In this document: positions 18,688-28,842 of the stretch, one piece after another | Layout: every line of letters starts with the position of its first letter | Numbering within the stretch: the stretch's first letter is position 1 | From: Hyphomicrobiales bacterium | Lineage (GTDB): Bacteria > Pseudomonadota > Alphaproteobacteria > Rhizobiales > Rhizobiaceae | Assembly (NCBI GenBank): GCA_900469625.1 | Contig: UBXV01000019.1 | Coordinates: forward strand, 1-64,000 | Direction: 5' to 3' | DNA: 64,000 nt | Position numbers and translations under genes: made by a program | The notes under the pieces: generated by a model | The model's database searches: none | What the model saw: the letters and a program-made list of their open reading frames with translations, nothing else | Told to the model about the DNA's origin: nothing

Positions 18688-19122
18688 TCAGCTCCGCTCG
18701 ATATCACGCCGGAGCACGATCGACGTCGTCAGGTCCTCGACATTGTCCATGGTCGCGACCTCGTTGCGCAACTCGTTCAGCGCATTGATGGAGCCGACTT
18801 CTACTTCGACCACCAGGTCGAGCTGGCCGCTGACCGACGATACCTTTCGCACGGACGAAAAGCCGGCAAGCCGGTCGAGCACGCCGATCGACGGCGTGCG
18901 CTGCAGCGTGACGAGCAGAAACGCCTGGATCTGCCCCTCCTCCAGCTGGCCGATGTCGGCACGATAGCCGCGGATGATGCCCGCCCTTTCGAGGCGGGTG
19001 ACACGTTCCGTCGTCGCACTTCTGGAAAGCCCGATCCGGCCCGCCAGCGACTTCATCGGGATGCGCGCCTCCCGCGACAGGATGCTCAGGATCGTCCGGT
19101 CGATCGCGTCTGTGTCCTGCAT
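18688..19122 (-). CDS. Lrp/AsnC-family transcriptional regulator
   Basis: This 144-residue protein has an N-terminal helix-turn-helix (DRTILSILSREARIPMKSLA, then IGLSRSATTERVTRLE) and a RAM domain (VSGQLDLVVEVEV). The start is ATG 19122, with GGAGG eight bases before it; the longer open frame upstream runs into the promoter. The gene is divergent from the kinase-M23-aminotransferase fusion gene at 19251, and the short region between contains a perfect dyad. This arrangement predicts that it controls the fusion gene in response to an amino acid or amine. Confidence 0.88.
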   Translation of the reverse strand: MQDTDAIDRTILSILSREARIPMKSLAGRIGLSRSATTERVTRLERAGIIRGYRADIGQLEEGQIQAFLLVTLQRTPSIGVLDRLAGFSSVRKVSSVSGQLDLVVEVEVGSINALNELRNEVATMDNVEDLTTSIVLRRDIERS

Positions 19123-19171
19123 GATTTCCGCCTCCGAGCGCGCCGACAAGATGACGGTTATTATAAACATA

Positions 19172-19190
19172 ATGCCGGTGCAACCGGCAT
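19172..19190. promoter_or_regulatory. Perfect dyad between divergent Lrp and fusion genes
   Basis: ATGCCGGT/ACCGGCAT with a 3-base spacer lies directly next to an AT-rich TTATTATAAACATAA stretch that could be a promoter. Its position between the two divergent starts makes it a candidate operator for the Lrp-type regulator. Confidence 0.5.
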
Positions 19191-19250
19191 ATTGCCGGAT
19201 GCATGCCCGGGCCACCCGTGCAACTCTGCCCACAAGACAAAGGGCTCCCG

Positions 19251-22200
19251 ATGAACGACATGCTGAAGACCACCCCAGACCTTTCCATCGACCAGGCGGC
19301 CGCACTGCTGAAGCAGCATTACAGCCTATCCGGCACGCTCTCGCTGCTTGCGAGCGAACGCGACCAGAACTTCAAGGTCGAGACGACAGATGGCGCCACC
19401 TTCATCCTGAAGATCGTCAACGGTGCCGAACCGGAGATCGAAAGCGATTTCCAGACGGCGCTGCTTGGCCACGTCGCAGCCTTTGCCGGCGATTTGCCGG
19501 TGCCGCACATCGTTCCGACCGCGGCGGGGACCAGCCTTGCCGAAACCACCAGCCCGCATGGCGTGCGCCACCGGCTGCGTCTCGTCAGCTGGGTGTCGGG
19601 CCTGCCGCTTGCCGAAACCGGCCGCAGCGCCGCAGCCCTCCAGTCTCTCGGCCAGATGCTCGGCCGCTTCGACGCCTCGCTGAAGGGCTTCATGCATCCG
19701 GGCGCGCTGCGCGACCTCGACTGGGACATCCGCAAGGCCGGCCGCTCTGCTGACAGGCTGGGCCACATCGCGGATCGCGAAGATCGGGCACTGCTGGAGC
19801 GCTTCCTTGCCCGCTTTACAGAAACAGTCGAGCCGAAGCTGGCAACACTGCGCTCGGCCGTCATCCACAACGATGCCAATGACTGGAACGTGCTGGTCGA
19901 CAAGTCGGACCATGACCGCATCTCCGGCCTGATCGATTTCGGCGACGCGCTCTACGCGCCCGTCATCGCCGAAGTCGCGATCGCCGCCGCCTATGCCGGT
20001 CTCGATCATGCCGATCCGATCGGCGCCACCGCCGCCATCGCCCGTGGCTTTCACGCCGAATATCCGCTGCTGGAAGAAGAGGTCGACCTGCTCTTCGACC
20101 TCATCGCCATGCGGCTGGTCACTTCGGTCACCATCTCTGCCTCGCGCCGGGCGCACACGGCCGACAACCCCTATCTCGCCATCAGCGAAAAGCCGGCCTG
20201 GACGCTTCTGCGCAAGCTCGACCGGATGAACCGGCGGTTTGCGACCGCGATCCTGCGCAAGGCATGTGGCTTCGAGGCTGCACCCGGCACGCGTGGCGTT
20301 ACCAACTGGATCACCGATAACCGCAAGGCGCTAGCCCCGTTGCTGGAACGACCGGCCGCCACCTATCCGGCGGCACTCGTCCCCTATGGCGATCCCGATC
20401 ATCCGATGACGGTGAAATCCTCCGCCGAGCAGCCGGACGAAGCTCAGGCAATCTGGGAAGACTATTGCCGCGAGCATGGCGTCGACCTCGGCGTCGGCCC
20501 CTGGGGCGAGGCCCGCACGGTCTATGCCGGCGACATGTTCGTCTCGCGGCTGATCGAGAACACCCGCCGCACCCACCATCTCGGCCTAGACCTGTTCATG
20601 GCCGCCGGCACGAAGGTCTTCACCCCGATCGCCGCCACCGTCGTCAGCGTCGAGATCGAACAGGACCCACTCGGATACGGCTGCCTGATCGCCCTTCGCC
20701 ACGAGCCCGAGGGCTGCCCGCCTTTCGTGTCGCTCTGGGGCCATATGGCACATGAGGCGATGGGCCGGATCGCGGCCGGCGACCGTCTCGAAGCCGGCGC
20801 GCTCGTCGGCGAAATGGGTGCACCGAAGGAAAACGGCGGCTGGGCGCCACATCTGCATCTCCAGCTCTCCGTCGACACCAGCCTTTCGGCCACCGAGATC
20901 CTCGGCGTCGGCGAACCGCAGTATCTCGACGTCTGGGCCGAACTTTTCCCAGACGCGCGCACCTTCGCCGGCATTGCCGATGAGTTCTATCAAAAGAGCG
21001 GCCGCGCCCATGACGAGATCGTCAAGCTGCGCCGGGAATTGCTGCTGCCGAACCTGTCGATCTCCTATGAAAAGCCGATCAAGTTCGTGCGCGGCGAAGG
21101 CGTCTGGCTGATCGACGACAGCGGTCGGGCCTATCTCGATTGCTTCAACAATGTCTGCCACATCGGACACGCCCACCCGGCCGTGGTCGAGGCCATGGCA
21201 AAGCAGGCAGCGACCCTCAACACCAACACCCGTTACCTGCACGACAACATCGTCGCCTATGCCGAGCGGCTGACGGCGACGTTGCCGAAGGAATTGACCG
21301 TTGCGGGCTTCGTTAACAGCGGCTCGGAGGCAAACAGCCTGGCGCTGCGCCTGATGCGCGCCCATACCGGCCGCGAAAACGCCGTCACGCTCGACTGGTC
21401 CTATCACGGCACGACCCAGGAGCTGATCGACATCAGCCCCTACAAGTTCCGTCGCAAGGGCGGCAAGGGCGCGAAGCCGCATGTGCATGTGGCCGCGGTT
21501 CCCGACAGCTATCGCGCGCCCGCCGACTGGCCGGCCGAAGAACACGGCAAGCGCTTTGCCGAAAGCGTCGCCGAACAGATCGCCGCCATGCAGGCCAAGG
21601 GCGAAGGCCCCGGCTTCTTCATCGCCGAATCGATCCCGAGCGTCGCCGGCCAGGTATTCCTGCCGGACGGCTACCTGAAGGAAGTTTATCGCCTCGTGCG
21701 CGAAGCCGGTGGTGTATGCATCGCCGATGAAGTCCAGGTCGGCTTCGGCCGCGTCGGCAGCCATTGGTGGGCGTTCGAGACGCAAGGGGTCGTTCCCGAC
21801 ATCGTCACCATGGGCAAGCCGATCGGCGATGGCCATCCGCTGGCCGCCGTCGTCACCACCCGCGAGGTCACCGACAGCTTCAACAACGGCATGGAATACT
21901 TCAACACCTTCGGCGGAAACCCGGTTTCCTGCGCCGTTGGCCTTGCCGTTCTTGACGTCATCGAGGGCCAGGACCTGCGCGGCAACGCGCTGGCCATCGG
22001 CAACTATCTCATCGCCTCCTTCAAGGCGATGCAGGCGCGCTACGAGGTGATCGGCGACGTGCGCGGCATGGGCCTGTTCCTCGGCATCGAACTGGTGACC
22101 GACCGCAAGACCAAGGCCCCCGCCACCGAATTTGCCCGGGCCGTCTCAAACGGCGCCCGCCAGCGCGGCGTGCTGATGGGCACCGAAGGACCGCATGACA

Positions 22201-22307
22201 ACGTCTTGAAGATGCGTCCGCCGATGATCTTCTCGAAACGCGACGCCGATCACCTGCTCGCCGTGCTCGAAGAGACGTTTGCGGATGTGAGCAAAAGGCT
22301 CGGCTAA
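19251..22307 (+). CDS. Three-domain fusion: APH-type small-molecule kinase, M23-like domain, class III PLP enzyme (copy 1)
   Basis: This 1,018-residue protein has three parts. Residues about 1-330 form an APH/hydroxylysine-kinase-like domain, with ERDQNFKV, catalytic HNDANDWN (H206, D208, N213) and IDFGD (D229). Residues about 400-570 form an M23 (LytM-type) metallopeptidase-like domain with HLGLD (H443, D447), WGH and HLH (H534, H536), so its zinc ligands look intact. Residues about 590-1018 form a class III PLP enzyme with [16 protein letters not shown] and Schiff-base K856. The last domain resembles the ammoniophospholyases ETNPPL/PHYKPL; from the literature, their bacterial homologues can be fused to the hydroxylysine-kinase homologue. 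The likely chemistry (inference) is phosphorylation of an amino-alcohol or hydroxy-amino acid, then phosphate and ammonia elimination. The M23 part is unexplained, as the protein has no signal peptide. The start at 19251 was chosen because it begins the family N-terminus. Confidence 0.85.
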   Translation: MNDMLKTTPDLSIDQAAALLKQHYSLSGTLSLLASERDQNFKVETTDGATFILKIVNGAEPEIESDFQTALLGHVAAFAGDLPVPHIVPTAAGTSLAETTSPHGVRHRLRLVSWVSGLPLAETGRSAAALQSLGQMLGRFDASLKGFMHPGALRDLDWDIRKAGRSADRLGHIADREDRALLERFLARFTETVEPKLATLRSAVIHNDANDWNVLVDKSDHDRISGLIDFGDALYAPVIAEVAIAAAYAGLDHADPIGATAAIARGFHAEYPLLEEEVDLLFDLIAMRLVTSVTISASRRAHTADNPYLAISEKPAWTLLRKLDRMNRRFATAILRKACGFEAAPGTRGVTNWITDNRKALAPLLERPAATYPAALVPYGDPDHPMTVKSSAEQPDEAQAIWEDYCREHGVDLGVGPWGEARTVYAGDMFVSRLIENTRRTHHLGLDLFMAAGTKVFTPIAATVVSVEIEQDPLGYGCLIALRHEPEGCPPFVSLWGHMAHEAMGRIAAGDRLEAGALVGEMGAPKENGGWAPHLHLQLSVDTSLSATEILGVGEPQYLDVWAELFPDARTFAGIADEFYQKSGRAHDEIVKLRRELLLPNLSISYEKPIKFVRGEGVWLIDDSGRAYLDCFNNVCHIGHAHPAVVEAMAKQAATLNTNTRYLHDNIVAYAERLTATLPKELTVAGFVNSGSEANSLALRLMRAHTGRENAVTLDWSYHGTTQELIDISPYKFRRKGGKGAKPHVHVAAVPDSYRAPADWPAEEHGKRFAESVAEQIAAMQAKGEGPGFFIAESIPSVAGQVFLPDGYLKEVYRLVREAGGVCIADEVQVGFGRVGSHWWAFETQGVVPDIVTMGKPIGDGHPLAAVVTTREVTDSFNNGMEYFNTFGGNPVSCAVGLAVLDVIEGQDLRGNALAIGNYLIASFKAMQARYEVIGDVRGMGLFLGIELVTDRKTKAPATEFARAVSNGARQRGVLMGTEGPHDNVLKMRPPMIFSKRDADHLLAVLEETFADVSKRLG

Positions 22308-22417
22308 AGGCCGAGCTCGATACCGCCGAAAAAACAGCCAGTTGGCCGGGACGCACGCGCGCCCCGGCAGCGGAGACGCATGCCTTCAAAACTGCATAAC
22401 AAGAGGAGAACAGGACC

Positions 22418-23428
22418 ATGAAATCGGCAATTCTAGCGCTTGCAGGCGCAGCACTTCTCGCCGGCACGGCGGCAAACGCCGCCACGCTCGACGTCGTCAA
22501 GGAACGCGGCGAACTTCGCTGCGGCGTCAGCCAGGGCGTGCTCGGCTTTTCCGCGCCGAACGACAAGGGCGAATGGAGCGGTTTCGACATCGACTTCTGC
22601 CGCGCTGTCGCGGCGGCCACCCTCGGCAACCCGGACAAGGTGAAATACGTGCCGCTTTCGACCAAGGAGCGCTTCACCGCGCTGCAGTCGGGCGAAGTCG
22701 ACCTTCTGTCGCGCCAGACCACCTGGACGCTGTCACGCGACACCGACCTCGGCATGAGCTTCGTTGGCGTCAACTACTATGACGGCCAGGCCTTCATGGT
22801 GCGCAACGATCTCGGGGTAAAGAGCGTCAAGGAACTCTCGGGCGCCTCCGTCTGCACGGAAACCGGCACGACCACCGAGCAGAACATGGCCGACTACTTC
22901 AGCGCCAACAACATCCAGTATCAGGTCATCGCCTTTGAAAAGCCGGACCAGACGGTCCAGGCTTTCAACACCGCGCGCTGCGACGTCTACTCGACCGACG
23001 CTTCCGCGCTTTATGCCCAGCGTCTGACGCTGAACGATCCGGACCGCTTCGTCGTGCTTCCCGAAGTCATCTCCAAGGAGCCGCTCGGCCCGGCCGTACG
23101 CCAGGGCGACGAGCAATGGTTCAAGGTCGTGCGCTGGACCCTGTTCGCGATGATCGAAGCCGAAGAGCTGGGGATCACCAAGGACACCGCAGCCAAGCTG
23201 CAGGAAAGCGGCAACGTCGGCCAGAAGCGCTTCCTCGGCATCGACAACGAAGCGGGCAAGGCGCTGGGCCTCGGCCCGACCTGGGCCTTCCAGGCGATCT
23301 CCGCCGTCGGCAACTACGGCGAAGTCTTCGAAAAGCACCTGGGCAAGGACAGCGCGCTCAAGATCGACCGCGGCCTCAACAAGCTCTGGAGCCAGGGCGG
23401 CCTGATGTACGCGCCGCCGGCGCGCTGA
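22418..23428 (+). CDS. Periplasmic amino-acid ABC transporter substrate-binding protein (AapJ-like)
   Basis: This 336-residue protein has a signal peptide (about 1-22, ending ANAA) and an SBP_bac_3 domain. The ERGELRCGVSQGVLGFS start, the SGFDIDFCRAVAAA motif and a TGTTTEQNMADYF stretch are hallmarks of the general L-amino-acid binding proteins AapJ/BztA. AGAGGAG precedes the ATG. No permease or ATPase follows; a terminator ends the transcript. It may therefore feed an Aap-type transporter encoded elsewhere. It sits 110 bases after the fusion gene in the same direction, which suggests that uptake and breakdown of one compound are coupled. Confidence 0.9.
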   Translation: MKSAILALAGAALLAGTAANAATLDVVKERGELRCGVSQGVLGFSAPNDKGEWSGFDIDFCRAVAAATLGNPDKVKYVPLSTKERFTALQSGEVDLLSRQTTWTLSRDTDLGMSFVGVNYYDGQAFMVRNDLGVKSVKELSGASVCTETGTTTEQNMADYFSANNIQYQVIAFEKPDQTVQAFNTARCDVYSTDASALYAQRLTLNDPDRFVVLPEVISKEPLGPAVRQGDEQWFKVVRWTLFAMIEAEELGITKDTAAKLQESGNVGQKRFLGIDNEAGKALGLGPTWAFQAISAVGNYGEVFEKHLGKDSALKIDRGLNKLWSQGGLMYAPPAR

Positions 23429-23495
23429 TCGCATTCAAATCCGGAGACGGTCTCTCATCCGGACGTGCACCAACCACAAGACCAGCCAACCAACT

Positions 23496-23522
23496 CGCCG
23501 CGGCCCTCACCGCGGCGTTTTT
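23496..23522 (+). terminator. Rho-independent terminator after the binding-protein gene
   Basis: A perfect stem CGCCGCGG/CCGCGGCG with a 6-base loop is followed by TTTTTC. Confidence 0.85.
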
Positions 23523-23931
23523 CTTTCGTTTTTGGCGGTTGGTGGAAGTCGGTCGCCGTCCGTCGAACCAGAGCAGACCTTCCGCCACGGCCAGCGGCAG
23601 CTTTCTAAGGTGACTGGAAGTTGCAGACAAACGCGCGGCGATGTTGGACACGTCGGACAGTCGCCGAGTACCCTTGATCACGTCAGGACCGGATGGGCGG
23701 CACGCAGACCACGAGATCCCTCATTTCTGTGCTTGTCACAGAAATCCAGCTAGCCCAAGTCCTTGGGCTGGAAGCTCCCTCAGGCCGACCGACGTCGGGC
23801 CGCTGGATTCCGGCGCATGGCTGGAACGCGGGCGCCAGGGATGCGCCTCCCGTCAAAAGGCAGGACCCGTCACCGGCTGAAATGTCCAACAGGGCGTTTT
23901 TCCGGGCAACCCACAAATCGGCCGCAACCCT
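23523..23931. repeat. Intergenic region with a rhizobial-type palindromic repeat element
   Basis: No gene is supportable here. Two adjacent perfect hairpins stand out: ATTTCTGTG/CACAGAAAT (23723-23745, 5-base loop) and AGCCCAAG/CTTGGGCT (23752-23769, 2-base loop). From memory, very similar paired palindromes are scattered between genes of Sinorhizobium and related genomes; this should be confirmed by a genome search. Only one copy was noticed in this window. Confidence 0.6.
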
Positions 23932-24819
23932 TTAAAGCTTGACGATCGTCTTGCGCGCCAGCAGGCCCTGCGGCGCGAAGAGCAGCACGCCGATGACAAG
24001 CAGGATGGTGAAGGCATCGCGGTAGCTGAGCAGGCTTTCCGGCAGGTAGGCCTGCAGGAACACCTCGATGAAGCCGAGCAGGAAGCCACCGGCAACGGCG
24101 CCCGACAAGCTGCCGAGCCCGCCGATGATCGCGGCGATGAACGCCTTCAGGACCGGGAGGAAGCCCATCAGCGGATCGACGCTGCCGCGCTGCGCCACCC
24201 AGAGAATGCCGGCAACACCGGCAAGCAGCCCGGAAATGGCAAAGGCTGTCGCCACAACAGCGTTGGCGCGAATGCCCATCAGCCGGACGATGGCGAAGTC
24301 CTCGGACGCCGCCCGCATGGCGCGGCCGAGAACGGTGGTGCGCAGGAAGAGATTAAGACCGACGAGCATGATGACGGTGACGAGAATCGACGTGCCCTGG
24401 ATCAGGCCGAGATGAAGCCCACCGATCTCGATCGTGCCGGAAAAGCTCTCCGGCATCGGCACGGGCTTCGGCCGCGCCGAGATGAAATTCTGGAAAATGA
24501 CGCGCAGGATGGCGCTGACGGCAAAGCTGGTCAGAAGCAGCGTCGTACCGCTGGCGCCGCGCACGGGCCGGAAGGCGACGCGCTCCATCAGCATGGCAAG
24601 GACGACCGCGATCATCAGCGCGCCGAAGACGGCGAGCGGGAACGGCAGGCCGAGCAAAAGCGCAAAGCACAGGCCATAGCCGGCCGCCGTCATCAGCTCG
24701 CCATGGGCGAAGTTGATCAGCCCCATGATCGAGAAGACGACCGCAAGCCCGAGCGCGAGAAGCGCGTAGGTGCCACCGAGGCTGAGCGCGTTGACCAGCT
24801 GCTGCAGGAACATGTCCAT
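23932..24819 (-). CDS. livH: Branched-chain-amino-acid-type ABC transporter permease (LivH family)
   Basis: This 295-residue integral membrane protein has about eight hydrophobic segments and the LivH-type features NALSLGGTYALLALGLAVVF, NFAHGELM and a late GGLGSLSGAVAGG loop. It is the last gene of a leftward set: fused LivMG, substrate-binding protein, LivF, LivH. AGAGGT precedes the ATG. With LivM it would form the membrane channel of a HAAT-family importer. The substrate need not be Leu/Ile/Val; the neighbouring catabolic operon points to an amide or amino compound. Confidence 0.88.
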   Translation of the reverse strand: MDMFLQQLVNALSLGGTYALLALGLAVVFSIMGLINFAHGELMTAAGYGLCFALLLGLPFPLAVFGALMIAVVLAMLMERVAFRPVRGASGTTLLLTSFAVSAILRVIFQNFISARPKPVPMPESFSGTIEIGGLHLGLIQGTSILVTVIMLVGLNLFLRTTVLGRAMRAASEDFAIVRLMGIRANAVVATAFAISGLLAGVAGILWVAQRGSVDPLMGFLPVLKAFIAAIIGGLGSLSGAVAGGFLLGFIEVFLQAYLPESLLSYRDAFTILLVIGVLLFAPQGLLARKTIVKL

Positions 24820-24845
24820 TGTCGTGACCTCTTGCCCGCGGGCCC

Positions 24846-25583
24846 TCAGGCGCCGAGATAGGCGCCCTGGATTTCGGTTGAATTGCGAAGCTCGGCGGCG
24901 GTGCCGGAAAGCACGATCCGGCCATTCGCCATGACATAGCCGGCGTCGGCGATTTCGAGCGACAGCGCGACGTTCTGCTCGACCAAGAGGATCGTCAGGC
25001 CCTTCTGGCGCAGGCCGGCGATCAGGTCGAAGATCAGGTCGACCACCTGCGGCGCGAGCCCGAGCGACGGTTCATCCAGCAGAAGAAGGTCGGGCGACGA
25101 CATCATCGAACGGGCAATCGCCAGCATCTGCTGTTCGCCGCCCGAGAGCGATCCGGCCTTCTGGCCGAGACGTTCCCTCAGGATCGGGAAGCGCGACAGC
25201 ATGTCTTCGCGAACTTCGGAGATGACGCCGCGCGCCTTGTGCATGGCGCCACCGAGCAGCAGGTGTTCGTCGACCGTCAGGCTTGGGAAGATGCGCCGCC
25301 CCTCCGGCGTTAGCGTCATGCCGAGGCGGACGATCTGTTCGGGTGGCAGACCGGAAATGTCGCGGCCGTTGAAGGAAACCTGACCCGCCTTCTTGGCGGC
25401 CAGCCCCACCAGGGCGTTCAGCGTCGAACTCTTGCCGGCGCCGTTTGCCCCGAGCAACGTGACGATCTGCCCCTTGCCGACGGTGAGATCGACGCCCTTC
25501 AGCGCCTCGACGGCACCATAGGCGACCTTGAGGCCGCTGACCTCGAGCAAGGGCTTCTGCGCTGGAATTTCACTCATCATCAT
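24846..25583 (-). CDS. livF: ABC transporter ATP-binding protein (LivF family)
   Basis: This 245-residue ATPase has Walker A GANGAGKSS, signature LSGGEQQMLAIAR and Walker B LLLLDEPS, with the LivF-type QNVALSLEIADAGYVMANGRI near the end. Three consecutive ATG codons (25583, 25580, 25577) are possible starts; AAGGA lies upstream. It is the second ATPase of the importer, the first being fused to the LivM permease. Confidence 0.9.
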   Translation of the reverse strand: MMMSEIPAQKPLLEVSGLKVAYGAVEALKGVDLTVGKGQIVTLLGANGAGKSSTLNALVGLAAKKAGQVSFNGRDISGLPPEQIVRLGMTLTPEGRRIFPSLTVDEHLLLGGAMHKARGVISEVREDMLSRFPILRERLGQKAGSLSGGEQQMLAIARSMMSSPDLLLLDEPSLGLAPQVVDLIFDLIAGLRQKGLTILLVEQNVALSLEIADAGYVMANGRIVLSGTAAELRNSTEIQGAYLGA

Positions 25584-25676
25584 CGGGGCAAAGTCCTTGC
25601 CATGGATTGCGAGGCGGCCTTGCAAGCGGCCGGCACGACCCCCGGCACATCGCCGGAGATCGCAAGGGGCGAGGGA

Positions 25677-26840
25677 TCAGGGAGCCGGAATGTCGGCTGC
25701 CGCCGGAACGCCCTGGCTGATCAGTTCGCGGTTGCCGCCGCCGATGCGCACCAGCGACACCGAGCGCAGCGGCATGCCCTGCGTGCCGGCGTAGCTGATC
25801 GGGCCGGTCACGCCCTGGACGTTTTCAAGCCCGGCGATGGCGTTGCGGATGGCGACGGGGTCGATGCTGTTGGCTTCGGTCACGGCTGCGTCGATCACCT
25901 TGCCGAGGTCGTAGCCGTTGGCGATGTAGACCGTGTCCGGATCCTGGCCGAACTTCTCCTTGTACTTGACGTTGAAGTCGGCAAGCGGGCTGCCTTCGCT
26001 GGCAAAGCCGGCGGTGGTGAACACCACGCCGTCGACGGTCGCGCCAAGGCCGAAGGTCGTCGGTGAATCGATGCCGTCGCTGCCGAGGATCGGGATGGTG
26101 ACGCCGGCGCCGCGCAGCTGGCGGATGAATGCCGGGAAATCGGGCTCATAGGCGGCGGTCATGATGACGTCGGGCGCCGGGTTCATCGCCTTGATCTTGG
26201 TGACCTCGGCGCCAAAATCCTGCTGGCCCATGCTGAAAGTGCCCTCGCCCAGAAGCTCGCCGCCCTTGGCCTTGAAGGCAACACCGAAGTACTCCGGAAG
26301 CTTCAGCGTATAGGCGCTGTCGGGAGACTTCAGGATATAGGCCTTCTTGTAGCCCTTCTCGACCGCGTAGGTCGCAAGCACCGAAGCCTGGACGTTGTCG
26401 GCCGGATAGTTTCCGAACATGTAGTCGCCGACGGCAAGCGGCATGGTCGGGGTCGTCGCGCAGAACGAGAAGGCCGGGATCTGGGCGGCCTGCGTCACCT
26501 GGCCGGCGGCGATCGACGGATCGGCATCGCAGGGCGTGATCATGATCTTGACGCCCTGGTCGACCAGCTCCTGCGCCACCAGCGCCGTCTGGGCCGCGTC
26601 CGAGCGGGTGTCCTTGGCCACGAGCTTGATCGGGAACTTGCCGGCGGCTCCCCCGGCCGCGTTGATTTCCTCGACCGCCATTTCCAGACCCTTCAGAGAC
26701 GGCTGGTCATAGGGAGCAAGGCCGCCGGTCTGTGCGGTGGCAAGACCGATGACCAGGTCTTCGGCAAGCGCTGGCAGCGGCGACAGCGCGAAGCCGCCTA
26801 GGATGGTGGTGAGGCACAGTGTCCTGAGATTGGATTTCAT
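25677..26840 (-). CDS. ABC transporter substrate-binding protein (LivJ/Peripla_BP_6 type)
   Basis: This 387-residue periplasmic binding protein has a signal peptide (MKSNLRTLC...ALSPLPALAE) and a type I periplasmic fold (DLVIGLATAQTGGLAPYDQP, GLEMAVEEINAAGG, DTRSDAAQTALVAQELV). ATG 26840 is preceded by GGGAG; the frame extends upstream but that part is not peptide-like. It lies 34 bases after the fused LivMG gene and serves the same importer. The ligand is not predictable from sequence alone. Confidence 0.9.
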   Translation of the reverse strand: MKSNLRTLCLTTILGGFALSPLPALAEDLVIGLATAQTGGLAPYDQPSLKGLEMAVEEINAAGGAAGKFPIKLVAKDTRSDAAQTALVAQELVDQGVKIMITPCDADPSIAAGQVTQAAQIPAFSFCATTPTMPLAVGDYMFGNYPADNVQASVLATYAVEKGYKKAYILKSPDSAYTLKLPEYFGVAFKAKGGELLGEGTFSMGQQDFGAEVTKIKAMNPAPDVIMTAAYEPDFPAFIRQLRGAGVTIPILGSDGIDSPTTFGLGATVDGVVFTTAGFASEGSPLADFNVKYKEKFGQDPDTVYIANGYDLGKVIDAAVTEANSIDPVAIRNAIAGLENVQGVTGPISYAGTQGMPLRSVSLVRIGGGNRELISQGVPAAADIPAP

Positions 26841-26874
26841 CGGTAAGCTCCCTCTTTCTGATTTCGTTGGCTGA

Positions 26875-28749
26875 TCAAGCTGGGTTGGTAAGCCCGCTCG
26901 CACCCGGCTGGAGGCCTCCTGCCTCGACAGCTTCGCGCTTTGCATGCCCCGCCGACCGGCGACGGCCGATATAGGCTTCGATGACATCCGGATTGGCCTG
27001 GATCTCCGCTGGCGTGCCGATGGCAATCTGCTGGCCCTTGTTGAGGACGACCACGATATCGCAGAGCCGCATGATCAGCTTCAGGTCATGCTCGACAACG
27101 AGCAGGCCGAGCCGGTACTTCGTGCGGATGCGGTCGAGCACATGCATCAGCTCCTGCGTTTCGGCCGGGTTCATGCCAGCCGCCGGCTCATCGAGCAGCA
27201 GGTAACGCGGCTTCAGGGCGAGCGCCCGGGCAATTTCCAGGCGACGCTGGGCGCCGTAGGACAGCGTGCCGGCGAGCTGGTCGGAAAAGCCGTCGAGACC
27301 GACCTCGGCCAGCACCAGCCTGGCGCTTTCCATCGGGTCCTCGCCGTTGCCCTTCAGCGCGCTCGCCGCCACCGTGACGTTTTCAAGCACGGTCAGGTTC
27401 TTGAACAGGCGGATGTTCTGGAAGGTGCGCGCAAGGCCCGCGACCGGGACGGCGTGCACCGGCAGCGATGCGATATCGCGGCCGTCGATCAGGACCCGGC
27501 CGCTCGATGGCGGCACGACGCCGGACACGCTGTTGATCAGTGTCGACTTGCCTGCGCCGTTCGGGCCGATCAGGCCGGTGACGAGCCCCGGCTTGATCTC
27601 GAAGCTGGCGTTTTCCAGCGCCACGAGTCCGGCGAACTTCTTGCCGAGATTCTCGACCTTGAGCGTGCCGCCGGCCGGTACAGGCGTAATCTTCGGCGCA
27701 TTGTCCGAGGATACCGAAGGTTTGGAAGCGCGCTTCAACCAGCCGAAACGCTCATCCAGCTCGCGCACGCCGAAAAGCCCGTCCTGCAAGCGATACATCA
27801 CCACCAGGATCGCGACGCCGATACCGATATCGGTCAGACCGAACACGGTGGGCAGCGTGCCGAAGCCGAGGTCCACGCCACCTTCGAGTTTACGCAGAAG
27901 CTCGACGATCAGCATGATCACCGCCGTGCCGCCGACCGCACCCGAGACGGTGGTAACGCCGCCGAGAATGAGCATCGCCAGCAGAACGAAGGTCAGGTTG
28001 AAGTAGAAATCCTTGGGCGAGAAGGCGCCGAGGAAATGCGCCAGCAGCGCACCCGCCGCACCCGCGAGGATCGCGCCGAGCACCCAGCCGATGAAGCGAT
28101 GCAGCTTGACGTTGACCCCGACGGCGGTCGAGGCGATCTCGTCCTCGCGTGAGGCCCTTAGTTTCAGGCCCGCGCTCGAATCCCGGTAGAGGCGGGCAAT
28201 GGCAATGGCGGCGACCGCGAAGGGCAGCGCCACCCACAGATTGACCGCGCGCGGGATGCCGAAGAAGGTCTGGCTGCCGCGGGTGATATCCGTCGAGGCG
28301 ACCAGCACCACATGGACGATCACGAGAAAACCGAGCGTCGCGATCGACGCCGATGATCCGGCAAGGCGCGCGACGGGAATGCCGATCAGAACGGCGACCA
28401 GCGCCACGACCACCAGCGCCACGGCAAGCGCCGGCAGGAACGGCAGGTCAATGCTGGCCAGCCACGCCGGCAAATGCGGCAACGCCGTCTTCTGGACGAT
28501 CGGATTGATGGTGAGGAGACCCGACGCATAGGCGCCGATCGCCATGAACCCGACGTGACCGAAGGAAACGATGCCCGAATTGCCGGCATAAATGCCGATG
28601 CCGAGAACCGCGATCACGTTGATCATGAACAGCGTCACCAGGCGTTCGCCGCTGCCCGGAAAGAACAGGGAGGCGGCGGCAGCGGCCGCCAGCAGCGGCA
28701 ACGACGTTAAAAGGATACCGACGACGGTTTCTCGCCTGACGCGAACCAT
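26875..28749 (-). CDS. Fused LivM permease - LivG ATPase
   Basis: This single protein of about 624 residues joins a LivM-type permease (hydrophobic residues about 1-340, with GNSGIVSFGHVGFMAIGAYAS) to a LivG-type ATPase (about 360-600, Walker A GPNGAGKST, LSYGAQRRLEIARAL, LLLDEPAAGMNPAE). The start is probably the ATG at 28749, six bases after GGGGGA; an ATG two codons upstream is also possible. Such LivM-LivG fusions occur in HAAT importers of proteobacteria. The gene is first in the leftward transporter operon and divergent from the RpiR regulator. Confidence 0.9.
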   Translation of the reverse strand: MVRVRRETVVGILLTSLPLLAAAAAASLFFPGSGERLVTLFMINVIAVLGIGIYAGNSGIVSFGHVGFMAIGAYASGLLTINPIVQKTALPHLPAWLASIDLPFLPALAVALVVVALVAVLIGIPVARLAGSSASIATLGFLVIVHVVLVASTDITRGSQTFFGIPRAVNLWVALPFAVAAIAIARLYRDSSAGLKLRASREDEIASTAVGVNVKLHRFIGWVLGAILAGAAGALLAHFLGAFSPKDFYFNLTFVLLAMLILGGVTTVSGAVGGTAVIMLIVELLRKLEGGVDLGFGTLPTVFGLTDIGIGVAILVVMYRLQDGLFGVRELDERFGWLKRASKPSVSSDNAPKITPVPAGGTLKVENLGKKFAGLVALENASFEIKPGLVTGLIGPNGAGKSTLINSVSGVVPPSSGRVLIDGRDIASLPVHAVPVAGLARTFQNIRLFKNLTVLENVTVAASALKGNGEDPMESARLVLAEVGLDGFSDQLAGTLSYGAQRRLEIARALALKPRYLLLDEPAAGMNPAETQELMHVLDRIRTKYRLGLLVVEHDLKLIMRLCDIVVVLNKGQQIAIGTPAEIQANPDVIEAYIGRRRSAGHAKREAVEAGGLQPGASGLTNPA

Positions 28750-28842
28750 CTGCATTCCCCCGAATTGTCGACCCGCCGTCTATTTTTGGCTCGGGCCTGT
28801 TCCCGAAATGAAAGTTATCCCATCTCGATCAAATGTCAATCT

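Noticed and set aside
20586-21836. A 416-codon open frame on the minus strand
   Set aside because: It is antisense to fusion copy 1 and without protein-family features.
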